DNA of 64,000 nucleotides from Lacrimispora amygdalina (GTDB lineage: Bacteria; Bacillota; Clostridia; Lachnospirales; Lachnospiraceae). Each line of letters begins with the position of its first letter. The stretch's first letter is position 1. Below, one piece after another: positions 16,487-26,270 of the stretch. The stretch lies in the NCBI RefSeq assembly GCF_003432035.1, contig NZ_QOHO01000019.1, positions 20,162 through 84,161 on the forward strand, read 5' to 3'. The notes beneath the pieces are model-generated. The model made no database searches and had not been told where the DNA came from. It saw nothing but the letters and a program-made list of their open reading frames with translations. The position numbers and the translations under genes are program-made.

Positions 16487-17359
16487 TTATTCGTGTATCA
16501 TCTTTGTCATATCGGAATACATCCATTTCGTAACAATTTTTGAAGTGGTTCCATCCTCCATCATTTTATCAAGTACCTGATTAACTTCCTCACAAAGCTC
16601 ATTTCCTTTGTCATTTTTTTGAAAATAATAGGCCACGTTATTGGCTAACAGTCTGTTATCCAGAATATGAAACTTCATGTTTTGAGTCTTTTCATATTTA
16701 TGTACCAGGCTGTCTGTGGTAGCCATGGCATCGATCCGCTTTAGATACAGATCCTGATATCCGGTATCACTTGTTTCATAAACGACTACGTTCCAACCAT
16801 ATGTATCTGCCATTTTTTCCACAGACACCTGAGAGGCCTGCCCCTGTGTCACTCCAATAGTGACGTCTTTCAATGCTTCAAAAGTGTTGACATCTGACTT
16901 ATCTTCGTTGACAATCACACACTGGGCATCACCATAATATGGATGAGACGTGGTATACTTGTCCATTCTGGCTTTTGTAGTTGCAAAACAATTTGCTGCC
17001 ACGTCTACACGTCCGGCATCCAGTTCGCCAAATAAAGAGGAAAATTCTGTCTGCTTAACTTCAATATCCCACCCAGTACGTTTTGCAATCTCACTCCACA
17101 TCTCTGCATCAATTCCGGTCCAATCTTTTCCATCACTGCTCAGCAGACTGTAGGGCTCTCCTGTGCCTCCGGTAGCAATAATAACTTTACGCTTCCCTGC
17201 AGTACTCTCATTTGAACTGCTTTCTGCCACTGTGGCTTCTGATTTTACGCTTTCTTCTGCTGATTTCTTTCCATCTGCTGCTTTGGAAACAGCCTGACTG
17301 CTGCAACCAGAAAGGGTCACTGCCACAGCAGTGAAGAGAATCGGTATCATTTTTTTCAT
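16487..17359 (-). CDS. amino acid ABC transporter substrate-binding lipoprotein
   Basis: A 290-residue family 3 extracellular solute-binding protein. It has a lipoprotein signal with lipobox LSGC (Cys at about 19), then a Ser/Glu-rich linker and two lobes. ATG 17359 is chosen because GGGAGGAA runs into the alternative ATG 17365. The typical PAAT motif GKDWTGIDAEMW, the GVTQGQASQ segment and the VAANCFATTKARMDKY segment are visible. The ligand is not identifiable by eye; cystine, glutamate or a related amino acid are options. Confidence 0.9.
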   Translation of the reverse strand: MKKMIPILFTAVAVTLSGCSSQAVSKAADGKKSAEESVKSEATVAESSSNESTAGKRKVIIATGGTGEPYSLLSSDGKDWTGIDAEMWSEIAKRTGWDIEVKQTEFSSLFGELDAGRVDVAANCFATTKARMDKYTTSHPYYGDAQCVIVNEDKSDVNTFEALKDVTIGVTQGQASQVSVEKMADTYGWNVVVYETSDTGYQDLYLKRIDAMATTDSLVHKYEKTQNMKFHILDNRLLANNVAYYFQKNDKGNELCEEVNQVLDKMMEDGTTSKIVTKWMYSDMTKMIHE

Positions 17360-17388
17360 TTCCATTTCCTCCCAATTTAAATTCATCA

Positions 17389-18051
17389 TTAGTACATTTC
17401 CATGCATTTTCTATCCATAATCTTATGAAGATGAGAAAATCCCAGCACTAAAAGCCAGTAAATAATCATGACCGCCAGATAAATCTCAAAGTAACGAAAG
17501 GACTGCGCGCCCTCGCTCTTGGCCTGCCCCATGATATCTCTGACACCAAGCATGAATGCAAGAGATGTGGCTTTTAAAAGATTAATCAAATCATTAAACA
17601 GTGCCGGCAATGAAACACGAAATGCCTGAGGCAGAACGATTCTTCTGATTGTCTGAAGTTCTGACATGCCTAACATAGCGGCGGCTTCCTTCTGACCTGA
17701 ATCAACCGAAAGAAGGGCTCCCCGAATGCTTTCTGACATAAAGGCACCGGTATTCAGACTTAAAACCAATGCCACTGCCGTCAACGGCTTCATGTTCAGA
17801 ATAATTTCACTGACCCGCGCCAGTCCATAGTAAAAAAAATATAGCTGGGCCACCAGAGGAGTCCCTCTTAATATCGACAAATAAAAACGGGTAATCGGAT
17901 AAAAAATCCTGATCTTGTAATATGCGATCACTGCTATTGTAACGCCAATGATAATGGAAAAAACGGCAGCCGTCAGGGTCAGCAAAAGCGTCACCTGTAA
18001 TTTTGATGCAATAATTGGAAATACGCTAAAAAAATAAGATAAGTCAAACAA
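17389..18051 (-). CDS. amino acid ABC transporter permease
   Basis: A 220-residue permease of the His/Glu/Gln/Arg/opine type with about five membrane helices and the EAA loop (KEAAAMLGMSELQTIRRIVLP, near residue 140). It starts with TTG 18051, which has AAGGAG 8 nt upstream and no better ATG. It is the first gene of the operon, preceded by a good sigma-A promoter, and probably forms a homodimer in the membrane. Confidence 0.9.
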   Translation of the reverse strand: MFDLSYFFSVFPIIASKLQVTLLLTLTAAVFSIIIGVTIAVIAYYKIRIFYPITRFYLSILRGTPLVAQLYFFYYGLARVSEIILNMKPLTAVALVLSLNTGAFMSESIRGALLSVDSGQKEAAAMLGMSELQTIRRIVLPQAFRVSLPALFNDLINLLKATSLAFMLGVRDIMGQAKSEGAQSFRYFEIYLAVMIIYWLLVLGFSHLHKIMDRKCMEMY

Positions 18052-18087
18052 ATTATGGGCTCCTTAATCTTTTTTCAATTTAGCATA

Positions 18088-18116
18088 ATTATAGCATTAC
18101 ACCATATGCGAAACAA
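18088..18116 (-). promoter_or_regulatory. sigma-A promoter of the amino acid transporter/double-cubane operon
   Basis: Minus strand: TTGTTT (18116-18111), 17 bp, TATAAT (18093-18088), about 37 bp before the TTG start of the permease gene. Confidence 0.65.
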
Positions 18117-18205
18117 ATTCAAAATATGTATTAATCTTTCTCCTATCTATACGGAATACCAATATATAAAAGTGTCTTCACTTCAAAGCCATAGAATAAC
18201 GCAAA

Positions 18206-18233
18206 AAGAGCGTGCTGCAAACAGCACGTTCTA
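18206..18233 (-). terminator. intrinsic terminator after the truncated regulator gene
   Basis: On the minus strand AGAACGTGCTG pairs with CAGCACGCTCT around TTTG and is followed by TTTTTG. Confidence 0.75.
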
Positions 18234-18248
18234 TTTGAATGATACGAT

Positions 18249-18815
18249 TTACCCGCGGGTAACTTCTGATTTGTGCCCCTCTTCGTCGAGAAACAACAGC
18301 TCGTAATATTTTTTTGGCCGCCCTTTGCTGTTGTCCCGTTTTTCAAATACCGTTTGTACGTATTTTTTTTCTTCGATTTTGTTAAGGATACGGTTTGCAC
18401 CTCTGACGGTGATGGACAGGCATTGGGCAACATCCTCTGAGGATAATTTATTTGTTCTCATAATTTCTGCATAGGATATAATTCTCTGTAAATTGATGTT
18501 GTTTATTCCCATACGTTTGATGGTCTCCTTTATGGTCTCTTTCACGTTTTCCAAAGTGGGCCGTATTAAGATGTACCTTACCCCGTGCTTTTTAAGTTCA
18601 GGAACAAAGTGGCCAAACGCCGTGATGGACAGGTCTGTTTTCTTCTCTTCCCACAAAGTTATATGGTTTTCCAGCATTGTTTCCACCCGTTCCAGCAGAT
18701 CGCCGCTGTCAACAGGCTTTCCTTCATGAGTCAGATATTTTTGGAATTCACTGAAAGAATCGATAACATATGCATGGCAGGCAGCCAATCCCGAAGTCTG
18801 GAAAACAAAATTCAT
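18249..18815 (-). pseudogene. C-terminal part of a winged-helix regulator, probably truncated
   Basis: The frame gives 188 residues with no N-terminal domain I recognise. Residues about 110-170 look like a winged helix-turn-helix (LSSEDVAQCLSITVRGANRI, then a basic GRPKKYYEL wing). The start at 18815 has no convincing ribosome site and abuts, head to head, the truncated crotonase fragment on the other strand. I read both as remnants left by one rearrangement. A terminator follows the gene, so the 3' end is native. It could also be a short intact regulator. Confidence 0.5.
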
Positions 18816-19221
18816 GGATTGGCCGAAGAAACGTAAACTGGAAATGTATCAGGAATCGTTGAGAATGATTGAAAATATGATCTTTTGTATAGACATCCCC
18901 ACAATTGGGGCGATTAATGGATCAGGATCACATTGGCAAATGGGAACATTATGCGATATTACAATTTGTGCTGAAGGTACAGACTTTTTTGATGCTCATT
19001 ACCTGGGCGGTGTATCTCCTGGTGATGGAATCGTCTTAACACTTCAGAATTTAACAGGCATCAAAAGAGCTGCATTTTGCGCATATACCGGTAGGAATAT
19101 GAATTCCCAGACGGCATTAGACCTGGGTATAGTCAGTGAAGTACTGCCGAATGAAAAGCTTCTTACACGCGCCTGGGAACTCGCAGAGATGATAATGCAG
19201 GGAGCCGTTGCAAATAAGTAA
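18814..19221 (+). pseudogene. enoyl-CoA hydratase/isomerase (crotonase) fragment
   Basis: About 130 residues of a crotonase-fold protein: IPTIGAINGSGSHWQMGTLC is the oxyanion-hole region, followed by the LGIVSEVLPNEKL segment. A full enzyme has about 260 residues. The N-terminal third is missing, and the C-terminal end is cut off by the hairpin at 19200. No start codon with a ribosome site is seen; similarity may begin slightly upstream, near 18790. Truncated at both ends, it is very likely a dead remnant. Confidence 0.7.
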
Positions 19222-19246
19222 TATCACTTATTTTGCAACGGCTCCC
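19200..19246. terminator. strong hairpin ending the citrate lyase operon
   Basis: A 20-nt arm (19200-19219) pairs with a 21-nt arm (19226-19246) with one bulged base and a 6-nt loop. It lies 9 bp after the citC stop and overlaps the end of the crotonase fragment. Confidence 0.75.
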
Positions 19247-19254
19247 CGTTATAC

Positions 19255-20250
19255 TTATGATCTTCGTGTTAAAAAATTCCATGTCGTTTCCGGCACCAGT
19301 CTTTGCACGTCCTGGAACCTGCCTTTCCTGACAGCTTCTCTGACTCTCGAAGCGCTGATGACTTCTTCTCCCTGTGTTTTTCGTTCAATTTCTATGACTT
19401 CTATACCATACTCAGGAAGAATCTGTTTCATTGCTGTATTATAAGAGCCGGTTACCCTGCATATAGGCTCTGTTCCTGCAAAGCGTCTGGTTATGCTAAG
19501 AGGAGGGGCAATCTTTTGTGCAAACAGTTCCAAATCAAATTCACAATTGGCTTCATTGGCAAACACTTTTTCTTTCAAATAATAAGTGGGAAAAGTGGCA
19601 GCAGAAACCATATAATCAGACGCCTGATGAACAATGACTCTCTTTAAATCTTCCGTTCCCTTTAAAACCATCTGATATCGGTCTTTCGCGCTGTAAAAGG
19701 TCCGCTTATCCGATAATACAAACACATGCAAATAGTCACACTGCTTCAAAGCTTCTTCTATTAAATACCGGTGTCCAAGTGTAAACGGATTACAGTTGGC
19801 TACAACAGCGCCAACTATTTTCCCATAATCTTTGGCATCGATTGGTGTTATTTTCTGTATTGCCTGTATGAATTTTTCAAATCCCTGTTTTTCATTCTCC
19901 ATAAACAATACAGATTTTGTACGGAACACGGTATAAAATCCTAAACTTTTAAACATTTCCTCATTCTTTGGTTTTGTATATAGGACAAGCCTGCTTCTTC
20001 CATGCTCAAACTCATACTGAATCAGCTGGGAAACCACGCTGCCGGATAATCCTTCTCCAAGATGAAGAGGATCCACTGCAATGCACTTTAACACATTCTC
20101 TTCCACGGAACCTGCTGCAATGATTTTGTAATCATCATCAAGTACACACGCACTATATTCAATCCCCTCATCATAATTAAGATCCTGACCGGCTAAAAAT
20201 TGTTTTAATTCTTCCAGTGCACGGCCCTGAAACGGTCTTCCTTCCAGCAT
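19255..20250 (-). CDS. citC: [citrate (pro-3S)-lyase] ligase
   Basis: A 331-residue CitC. It acetylates the thiol of the citrate lyase prosthetic group with acetate and ATP, switching the lyase on. The N-terminal third is a GNAT-like domain (IAVDPLHLGEGLSGSVV). The C-terminal part is a cytidylyltransferase-like fold with the nucleotide motif VANCNPFTLGHRYLIE and the ISASRVR signature. ATG 20250 is preferred to the longer frame from 20325, which would overlap citG. It is the last gene of the operon. Confidence 0.95.
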   Translation of the reverse strand: MLEGRPFQGRALEELKQFLAGQDLNYDEGIEYSACVLDDDYKIIAAGSVEENVLKCIAVDPLHLGEGLSGSVVSQLIQYEFEHGRSRLVLYTKPKNEEMFKSLGFYTVFRTKSVLFMENEKQGFEKFIQAIQKITPIDAKDYGKIVGAVVANCNPFTLGHRYLIEEALKQCDYLHVFVLSDKRTFYSAKDRYQMVLKGTEDLKRVIVHQASDYMVSAATFPTYYLKEKVFANEANCEFDLELFAQKIAPPLSITRRFAGTEPICRVTGSYNTAMKQILPEYGIEVIEIERKTQGEEVISASRVREAVRKGRFQDVQRLVPETTWNFLTRRS

Positions 20251-20260
20251 AGTTACCTGC

Positions 20261-21151
20261 TCACTTTCCTGCCCAGGCCTCCTCAATTTCAGATAAAAAG
20301 ATAGCGGCCGCCAGCAAATCGGCACACCCGCCGCTGCTATAATTTTTGTGAATAAAATAGGTGTCCAGCTTTGTCAGCTCCTCTATTGCACCTTTGGAAT
20401 AGGCACCGCCCGAGAGCAAAAACTCCTTTGACAGCTTCTGCACTTCCTTAAGCCCCTCACTCTTGCACCTGGACAGGATATTTCCATCCTCCACCTGACT
20501 CATCAGGGTAAACAGCGCCTGGATTTTCACCAGATTCCAGTTCCTTCCTTCTTTCTTTCCCTGTCTTATAACCGGTAAAGCCAGGTTTATGACTGAAGGA
20601 TAACCATCTGCCGCCTCTCCCCTGATTCCTCTGGAGCCATAAGTACATAAATTCTTTTTGCCATGGGTATCTCCGCTGTTCTGGATCTGAATCAGGTCAA
20701 GTTCATTTAATAAAATATTCTTAACCATTTTTTGTTCCTGCACAATCAGACTGCTGATGGACACCTGACCATACTTTTTATAACAGATTCCAGCAGCCGC
20801 ACATAAGATACCCATGGTGAACACGGCTCCTTTATGGGTATTGATCTGTCCAGTTGCTTCATACATCGCCTCTTCCGCCTGAATACCAATTTGCCGGATC
20901 TTCAGAAAGCAGCCTTCTGGTTTTTCAGACATCTGAATCCCTGTTTCGGCGAATTTCCAGAAATATGGGATCAGAGCATCTGCACTTCTCTGAAAAGTAA
21001 GCAGATTCATATCCCGATGAGCTCCATTACTCAATGAATCCACCAGTCCCGGCTTTGGAGCTGTATCAACTTCCTCTAACAGTGCCAGTCCCGCCATATT
21101 CCCCAGCCAGACGGTATAATTTTCCCATTTCTTCTTATCTGTTTCTATCAT
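20261..21151 (-). CDS. citG: triphosphoribosyl-dephospho-CoA synthase
   Basis: A 296-residue CitG. It makes the precursor of the citrate lyase prosthetic group from dephospho-CoA and ATP. The family pattern EVDTAPKPGLVDSLSNGAHRDMNLLTF (split here between residues 25 and 55), TGQINTHKGAVFTMG and HKNYSSGGCADLLAA is clear. Its ATG directly follows the citF stop without a clear ribosome site, so translation is probably coupled. No CitX domain is attached, and no citX gene is in the operon. Confidence 0.93.
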   Translation of the reverse strand: MIETDKKKWENYTVWLGNMAGLALLEEVDTAPKPGLVDSLSNGAHRDMNLLTFQRSADALIPYFWKFAETGIQMSEKPEGCFLKIRQIGIQAEEAMYEATGQINTHKGAVFTMGILCAAAGICYKKYGQVSISSLIVQEQKMVKNILLNELDLIQIQNSGDTHGKKNLCTYGSRGIRGEAADGYPSVINLALPVIRQGKKEGRNWNLVKIQALFTLMSQVEDGNILSRCKSEGLKEVQKLSKEFLLSGGAYSKGAIEELTKLDTYFIHKNYSSGGCADLLAAAIFLSEIEEAWAGK

Positions 21152-22714
21152 CTAATTATCAGCAAAGGTATATTCTTTCACCTTGCGTACTACATCTAAT
21201 ATGGTTCCATCACGGCTTTCGATAATACCCACAACCTTATCATCAAATTCCACTTTTTCAGGTTCTCCTGCTATGGAATAGGCAATATCACGGAGTTCCT
21301 CAATTGTTTTAAAAGGAAGATCGACTCCTTTCATGCAGTCAATTAAATCCTGCCGCTTCGGATTGATGGCAATTCCATAATCAGTCACTACTACATCAAT
21401 ACTTTCCCCCGGAGTGGTCACCGCAGTAACTTCCGTGCAGACAGCCGGAATTCTCCCCTGTAACAGAGGAACGATGACTATGGCACACTTGGCACCGGCA
21501 GCAGTGTCCGGATGGCCTCCCTGTGCTCCGGTTATCTCTCCGTCTGATCCAACCACTACATTGCAGTTGAAATTCACATCTACTTCAAGAGCAGCCAGTA
21601 TAACAAAATCCAGTTTATTGACAACCGCACCTTTATTAAAGGGATTTGCATATTCTCCGGCAGAAATACGGAAGTGTTTCAAATCTTTTACCGACTCTAC
21701 TGCATCAAGATCAAAATCCTGGGTATCCAGAAGACAGTCTACCTGATTATTTGCTAACAGATCACACATCGGCTTCGTCAGACCCCCAACACCGAAACGC
21801 ATGCGGATGTTGCGTTCCTTCATGATTTTAGCAAGTGAAATAGTAGAAGCAATGGATGCACCTCCCACACCGGTCTGATAAGAAAATCCATCTTTAAAAT
21901 ATGGAGTATTTACAACAAACCGGGTGCAGTAATCAGCCATCATCAGCTTTCTCATATCGGTGGTGGGTTTTGCAGCACCTGTGGCAATTTTTTCCGGATT
22001 TCCAATGGCATCTACCACCACTACATAATCAACTTTTGTCATGCTGATATGTGCAGGAAAATTGGGGAAAGGTACCAGGCAGTCTGTAATTGCTACGACC
22101 TGATCCGCATAATCTCCATCTACAAGTGCATAAGAAAGTACACCGCAGTTACTCTTGCCTCCGATTCCCCGGCAATTGCCGTAATCGTCGCAGGTAGGTG
22201 CGCCGATAAATGCAATGTCAATTCTGGTTTCTCCGCTTTCAATGGCACGGACACGGCCTCCATGAGAACGCATGATAGCCAATCCTTTTAATTTACCCGA
22301 GGAAATTGCCTGTCCGATTTTTCCTCTGACTCCGGAGGACTGGATATTCGTTATGGTTCCATCTTCAATATATGGAACAATTGGGTCGTGGGCTTTCCCA
22401 AGGGAGCTGGCACAAATGGTGATATCTTTAATCCCCAGCCGGTGTACCTCTTCCATTACCATATTAACGATGTAGTCGCCTTCCCGGAAGTGATGATGAA
22501 AGCCAAGAGTCATACCGTCTTTTATGTTGCATTTAATCAGTACATCATGAATACTGTCTGCTAATTTACTCTTTGTATTATCACTCACGCATCTGGTTAC
22601 CGGACCATCCTTTTTATAAGTATATCCGTCTCTGTAGTGAATACCCTGGAATACTTCCTTTCCAGTGGCTTTTAGAATTTCATCCGGGATATCCCTTCCT
22701 ACTGCATTTATCAT
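21152..22714 (-). CDS. citF: citrate lyase alpha subunit (citrate CoA-transferase)
   Basis: A 520-residue CitF, which transfers the acyl carrier protein from acetate to citrate. It has the usual opening MINAVGRDIPDEI, the LGFHHHFREGDYI stretch and the CoA-transferase-type glycine-rich ends. ATG 22714 with AAGGGGGA upstream is chosen; a longer frame to 22780 would overlap citE. Cytoplasmic complex with CitD and CitE. Confidence 0.96.
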   Translation of the reverse strand: MINAVGRDIPDEILKATGKEVFQGIHYRDGYTYKKDGPVTRCVSDNTKSKLADSIHDVLIKCNIKDGMTLGFHHHFREGDYIVNMVMEEVHRLGIKDITICASSLGKAHDPIVPYIEDGTITNIQSSGVRGKIGQAISSGKLKGLAIMRSHGGRVRAIESGETRIDIAFIGAPTCDDYGNCRGIGGKSNCGVLSYALVDGDYADQVVAITDCLVPFPNFPAHISMTKVDYVVVVDAIGNPEKIATGAAKPTTDMRKLMMADYCTRFVVNTPYFKDGFSYQTGVGGASIASTISLAKIMKERNIRMRFGVGGLTKPMCDLLANNQVDCLLDTQDFDLDAVESVKDLKHFRISAGEYANPFNKGAVVNKLDFVILAALEVDVNFNCNVVVGSDGEITGAQGGHPDTAAGAKCAIVIVPLLQGRIPAVCTEVTAVTTPGESIDVVVTDYGIAINPKRQDLIDCMKGVDLPFKTIEELRDIAYSIAGEPEKVEFDDKVVGIIESRDGTILDVVRKVKEYTFADN

Positions 22715-22715
22715 T

Positions 22716-23618
22716 TTACAAATCCCCCTTATATACGCCCGACGCTTTAGCCATATAAATGGTACGTATTGCACCGTCATAAAATGCGATATCTATCATT
22801 TTTCCGTCAACGGTAAATACACCGATTCCCTTTGCCTTCTTATCATCTATTTCTTTTACTACCTTTTCTGCAAAGATAATGTCCTTAAGCGTCGGTGTGA
22901 ATATTTCATGTACGATGCTGATCTGTCTTGGATTTATAATTGATTTTCCGTCAAATCCCATCAAATGAATAGATTCAACTTCTTTGCGGAAGCCTTCCAT
23001 ATCATTTAGATTGGTATACACGGTATCAAAGCACTGGACACCAGCCGCTCTTGCTGCTATGATCATGTTCTGCCTTGCACCCATGAGTTCCAGACCGGTT
23101 CCGGTAATATGTGTCTGTAAATCTTTGGTGTAATCACCGCCGGAAAGGGCGATGCCAAAAAGTCTTTCTGAGGACTCACAGATCTCAAGAACCTTCATTA
23201 CTCCCCTGGCTGATTCAATGGCTGCCATGATAAGAGTTTTTCCTTCCGGAATATGAAACTCTTTTTCTGCTGCAGCCACAGCTTCCTCAACCAGCTTCAC
23301 ATCCTCAGCCCGTTCCGTTTTTGGTATCCGGATGGAATCGCATCCGCCTGCTACCGCACAGCGGATATCTTCCTTCCAATAAGGGGTATCCAGAGCATTG
23401 ATGCGGACCACCCGTTCACACCCGTGGTAATTTATTTCTTTCAGTGCATGATAAAGGGAAAAACGTGCAGCATCCTTTTGGTTTTCGGCCACTGCATCCT
23501 CTAAATCCAGCATAATGGAATCCGGCTTATAAATATAGGGATCTTTGATTAAACCCGGCTTCTGGGCATTTAAAAACATCATGGTTCTTCTTAATCGTTT
23601 CTTTTCCGGATTCCTCAT
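22716..23618 (-). CDS. citE: citrate lyase beta subunit (citryl-ACP lyase)
   Basis: A 300-residue HpcH/HpaI-type TIM barrel that cleaves citryl-ACP to acetyl-ACP and oxaloacetate. Visible motifs are MFLNAQKPG, DSIMLDLEDAVAENQKD (Mg-binding acidic residues) and IESARGVMKVLEI. ATG 23618 has GGGGAGGAG 7 nt upstream. It overlaps the end of citD by 4 bp. Confidence 0.96.
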   Translation of the reverse strand: MRNPEKKRLRRTMMFLNAQKPGLIKDPYIYKPDSIMLDLEDAVAENQKDAARFSLYHALKEINYHGCERVVRINALDTPYWKEDIRCAVAGGCDSIRIPKTERAEDVKLVEEAVAAAEKEFHIPEGKTLIMAAIESARGVMKVLEICESSERLFGIALSGGDYTKDLQTHITGTGLELMGARQNMIIAARAAGVQCFDTVYTNLNDMEGFRKEVESIHLMGFDGKSIINPRQISIVHEIFTPTLKDIIFAEKVVKEIDDKKAKGIGVFTVDGKMIDIAFYDGAIRTIYMAKASGVYKGDL

Positions 23619-23914
23619 CGAACAGCTCCTCCCCATGGAAGATTATCAAATTGCCCGGCAGAACGGAACAGTGCCCCTTCCACACGCGCTTTTATTGTAC
23701 AATCCAGTGCTCCTTTGTCTACGATAGAGATTTTCACCTGACCGACTTCCAGATTTTTAAGCGTTTCCATCACAACCTTTTTTATCTGATTACCATACTG
23801 GTTGATAACCACACTTTCCAGGTTAAATTCTATGCCATTATTGCAAGGTTCTACCGTAACCTGGCAGTCGCTGGATTCCAGTGTTCCGGCCATTGCCGGC
23901 TGCACGATTTCCAT
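23615..23914 (-). CDS. citD: citrate lyase acyl carrier protein (gamma subunit)
   Basis: A 99-residue CitD. The prosthetic group attaches to Ser14 in AGTLESSD, the same position as in characterised enzymes. A GAGGAGG ribosome site precedes ATG 23914, and the gene sits between the aconitase-like gene (13 bp) and citE (4-bp overlap). Confidence 0.95.
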   Translation of the reverse strand: MEIVQPAMAGTLESSDCQVTVEPCNNGIEFNLESVVINQYGNQIKKVVMETLKNLEVGQVKISIVDKGALDCTIKARVEGALFRSAGQFDNLPWGGAVR

Positions 23915-23927
23915 ATCGTTCCTCCTC

Positions 23928-26222
23928 TTATTTCCGTTTTCTGTTGTAATTGATTAAGCTTCCTGCCTTTACAATCTCACGTTCTTCCTGTGTCATATCC
24001 GTGATATATAAATGAATTTCTTCGGCTGAATCTTTTTTTATCACATATGCTTTGATATCTGACATATTACCGCTTTCCAATGCAGTGCGTACTCCGGGGA
24101 CAAAAATATAATCGCCTGTCTCGAATTCCGGTTCATCCTTCATCTGAAACGGCAGCATTCCCCAGTTCATTACATTAGAACGATAGCGTTTTGTTGCATA
24201 TTCTCTGGTTATGTTTGCAAGTCCGCCAATGACTCTCTGACAGCTGGCCGCCTGTTCTCTGGCTGAACCATCTCCCGGCTTGATTGCATAAATCATACTT
24301 CCGATTTCCGTATCAGCTATTTCAATCGATTCCATACCAGGTATTTTCTTAATTGTATCATAAATCTTTATAAGCTCTGGTTCTAATTCTGCCGGAGATT
24401 TTCCTGCAGTTCTTGCTTTTTCCAGACGGTCGGCACATTTACTTCTTTCCACATAAGCCGGATCTCTTCTGGATAAGGTAAATTCAGCAAGTCCCAATGG
24501 ATTGGAGCGGTAAGAAGCGGTTTCACCGGAAGGAATCAACTCATCTGTAGTTGTAACCTCATCCATAATCTTAGAACACACTTTTAAAAGAATGTTCTCT
24601 GTCAAGGCACTCATTTCAGGCCAGTCTTTAATATTGGGTCCGCATACCAGCTCTTTCTCTTTTTGTTCCTGATTAAATCCCTGGTATATTCTCTTTTTAT
24701 ATACAGTGCCGTCAAACTGATAATCCGGTATATTTTCCCAGCAGTCAAACGCTTCTGCAGAGGTAAGCACACCTCCATTTGCTGCAGTAGCTGCAATGGA
24801 ACGTGCATCCATCAGTGCAACGGCTGCCATCTGACCATTTCCAGGCTTTGAGCCTTCCCGGTTGGGGAAGTTTCTGGTGGTGTGGCGGATACTCAGCCCG
24901 TTATGAGCAGGGGTATCACCGGCTCCAAAGCACGGTCCGCAGAACGCAGTCTTTAACACGGCTCCAGCTTCCATTAAGTCTGTTACAGCACCTTTCCGTA
25001 CCAGATCCATGTAAACCGGCTGTGATGACGGATAAACTGACAGGGAAAACTCACCATAGCCGCAGTCTTTTCCCTTCAGAGCATTCGCAGCTTCGATGAC
25101 ATTCGTATAATTGCCTCCGGCGCATCCGGCTATAATTCCCTGCTGAACCTGAAGCTTTCCATTGACAATTTTATCAGTCAGCGTAAATCCAGCCCGTCCC
25201 TTACTTACTTTTTCCGCCTCTATCTCTACCAGCCGCAGGATATCGCCCAGATTTTCATTCAGCTCATCAATTTCATATGTATTGCTGGGATGAAATGGCA
25301 GCGCAATCATTGGCTTTACTGTACTTAAATCCACATAAACGCAGCCATCATAATAAGCTGCAGCTGCAGGTTTTAATTCCTGATAATCCGCCTCTCTGCC
25401 ATGGGCTGTCAAATAACTTCTTGTATCCTCATCCGTACTCCATATGGAGCTTAAGCAGGTAGTTTCTGTTGTCATTACATCAATGCCATTACGGAAATCC
25501 GTACTCATGGAGGCAATGCCCGGTCCCACAAATTCCATCACTTTATTTTTCACATAACCATTTTTAAACACTGCTCCGATAATTGCCAGCGCAATATCCT
25601 GAGGGCCTGCTCCCGGATTTGGCTTTCCAGTCAGATAGACGGCAATAATATCAGGATAATCAAGATCGTAGGTATCGGAAAGGAGTTGTTTCACCAGCTC
25701 ACCGCCGCCCTCTCCGATTGCCATGGTTCCTAATGCACCATACCGCGTATGGGAATCTGATCCTAATATCATCTGACCTCCGCCTGCGTGCATTTCCCTC
25801 ATATACTGATGAATCACCGCAATATGGGGGGGAACATAAATGCCTCCATACTTTTGCGCTGCAGACAAACCAAACACATGATCATCTTCATTAATGGTAC
25901 CTCCAACTGCACACAGAGAATTGTGGCAGTTGGTCAGTACGTAAGGAATCGGAAATTTCTCCATTCCAGATGCTTTGGCAGTCTGGATGACTCCTACAAA
26001 AGTAAGATCATGGGAGGTCATGGCATCAAATTTAATTTTTAAATGAGACATATCATCAGAAGTGTTATGCTGTTTTAAAATGCCATAGGAAATTGTCCCC
26101 TTTTTTGCTTCTTCCCGGTCTGCAGGGGCCCCTGTTACGGCCCCCGCTTTCGAGTATTCTTCTTCTGGAACAATCTCCCTTTCATTGATCAGATACACAC
26201 CACTGTCATAAAGTTTTACCAC
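23928..26222 (-). CDS. aconitase-family hydratase (YbhJ-like)
   Basis: A 764-residue [4Fe-4S] hydro-lyase of the aconitase superfamily, closest in layout to E. coli YbhJ. Cluster ligands are a Cys in [13 protein letters not shown] and the pair in [11 protein letters not shown]. Substrate-region motifs [14 protein letters not shown], and [15 protein letters not shown] and [14 protein letters not shown] near the C-terminus (swivel domain), are present. It starts with GTG 26222 behind AGGAGGATATAGAC. The gene sits between prpF and citD in a citrate lyase operon, so conversion of aconitate (or a derivative) to citrate is the natural hypothesis. The exact substrate is not shown by the sequence. 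Confidence 0.85.
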   Translation of the reverse strand: MVKLYDSGVYLINEREIVPEEEYSKAGAVTGAPADREEAKKGTISYGILKQHNTSDDMSHLKIKFDAMTSHDLTFVGVIQTAKASGMEKFPIPYVLTNCHNSLCAVGGTINEDDHVFGLSAAQKYGGIYVPPHIAVIHQYMREMHAGGGQMILGSDSHTRYGALGTMAIGEGGGELVKQLLSDTYDLDYPDIIAVYLTGKPNPGAGPQDIALAIIGAVFKNGYVKNKVMEFVGPGIASMSTDFRNGIDVMTTETTCLSSIWSTDEDTRSYLTAHGREADYQELKPAAAAYYDGCVYVDLSTVKPMIALPFHPSNTYEIDELNENLGDILRLVEIEAEKVSKGRAGFTLTDKIVNGKLQVQQGIIAGCAGGNYTNVIEAANALKGKDCGYGEFSLSVYPSSQPVYMDLVRKGAVTDLMEAGAVLKTAFCGPCFGAGDTPAHNGLSIRHTTRNFPNREGSKPGNGQMAAVALMDARSIAATAANGGVLTSAEAFDCWENIPDYQFDGTVYKKRIYQGFNQEQKEKELVCGPNIKDWPEMSALTENILLKVCSKIMDEVTTTDELIPSGETASYRSNPLGLAEFTLSRRDPAYVERSKCADRLEKARTAGKSPAELEPELIKIYDTIKKIPGMESIEIADTEIGSMIYAIKPGDGSAREQAASCQRVIGGLANITREYATKRYRSNVMNWGMLPFQMKDEPEFETGDYIFVPGVRTALESGNMSDIKAYVIKKDSAEEIHLYITDMTQEEREIVKAGSLINYNRKRK

Positions 26223-26270
26223 GTCTATATCCTCCTGCTTTTAACAATTAAGCTTTTTCATCATTTCCGG

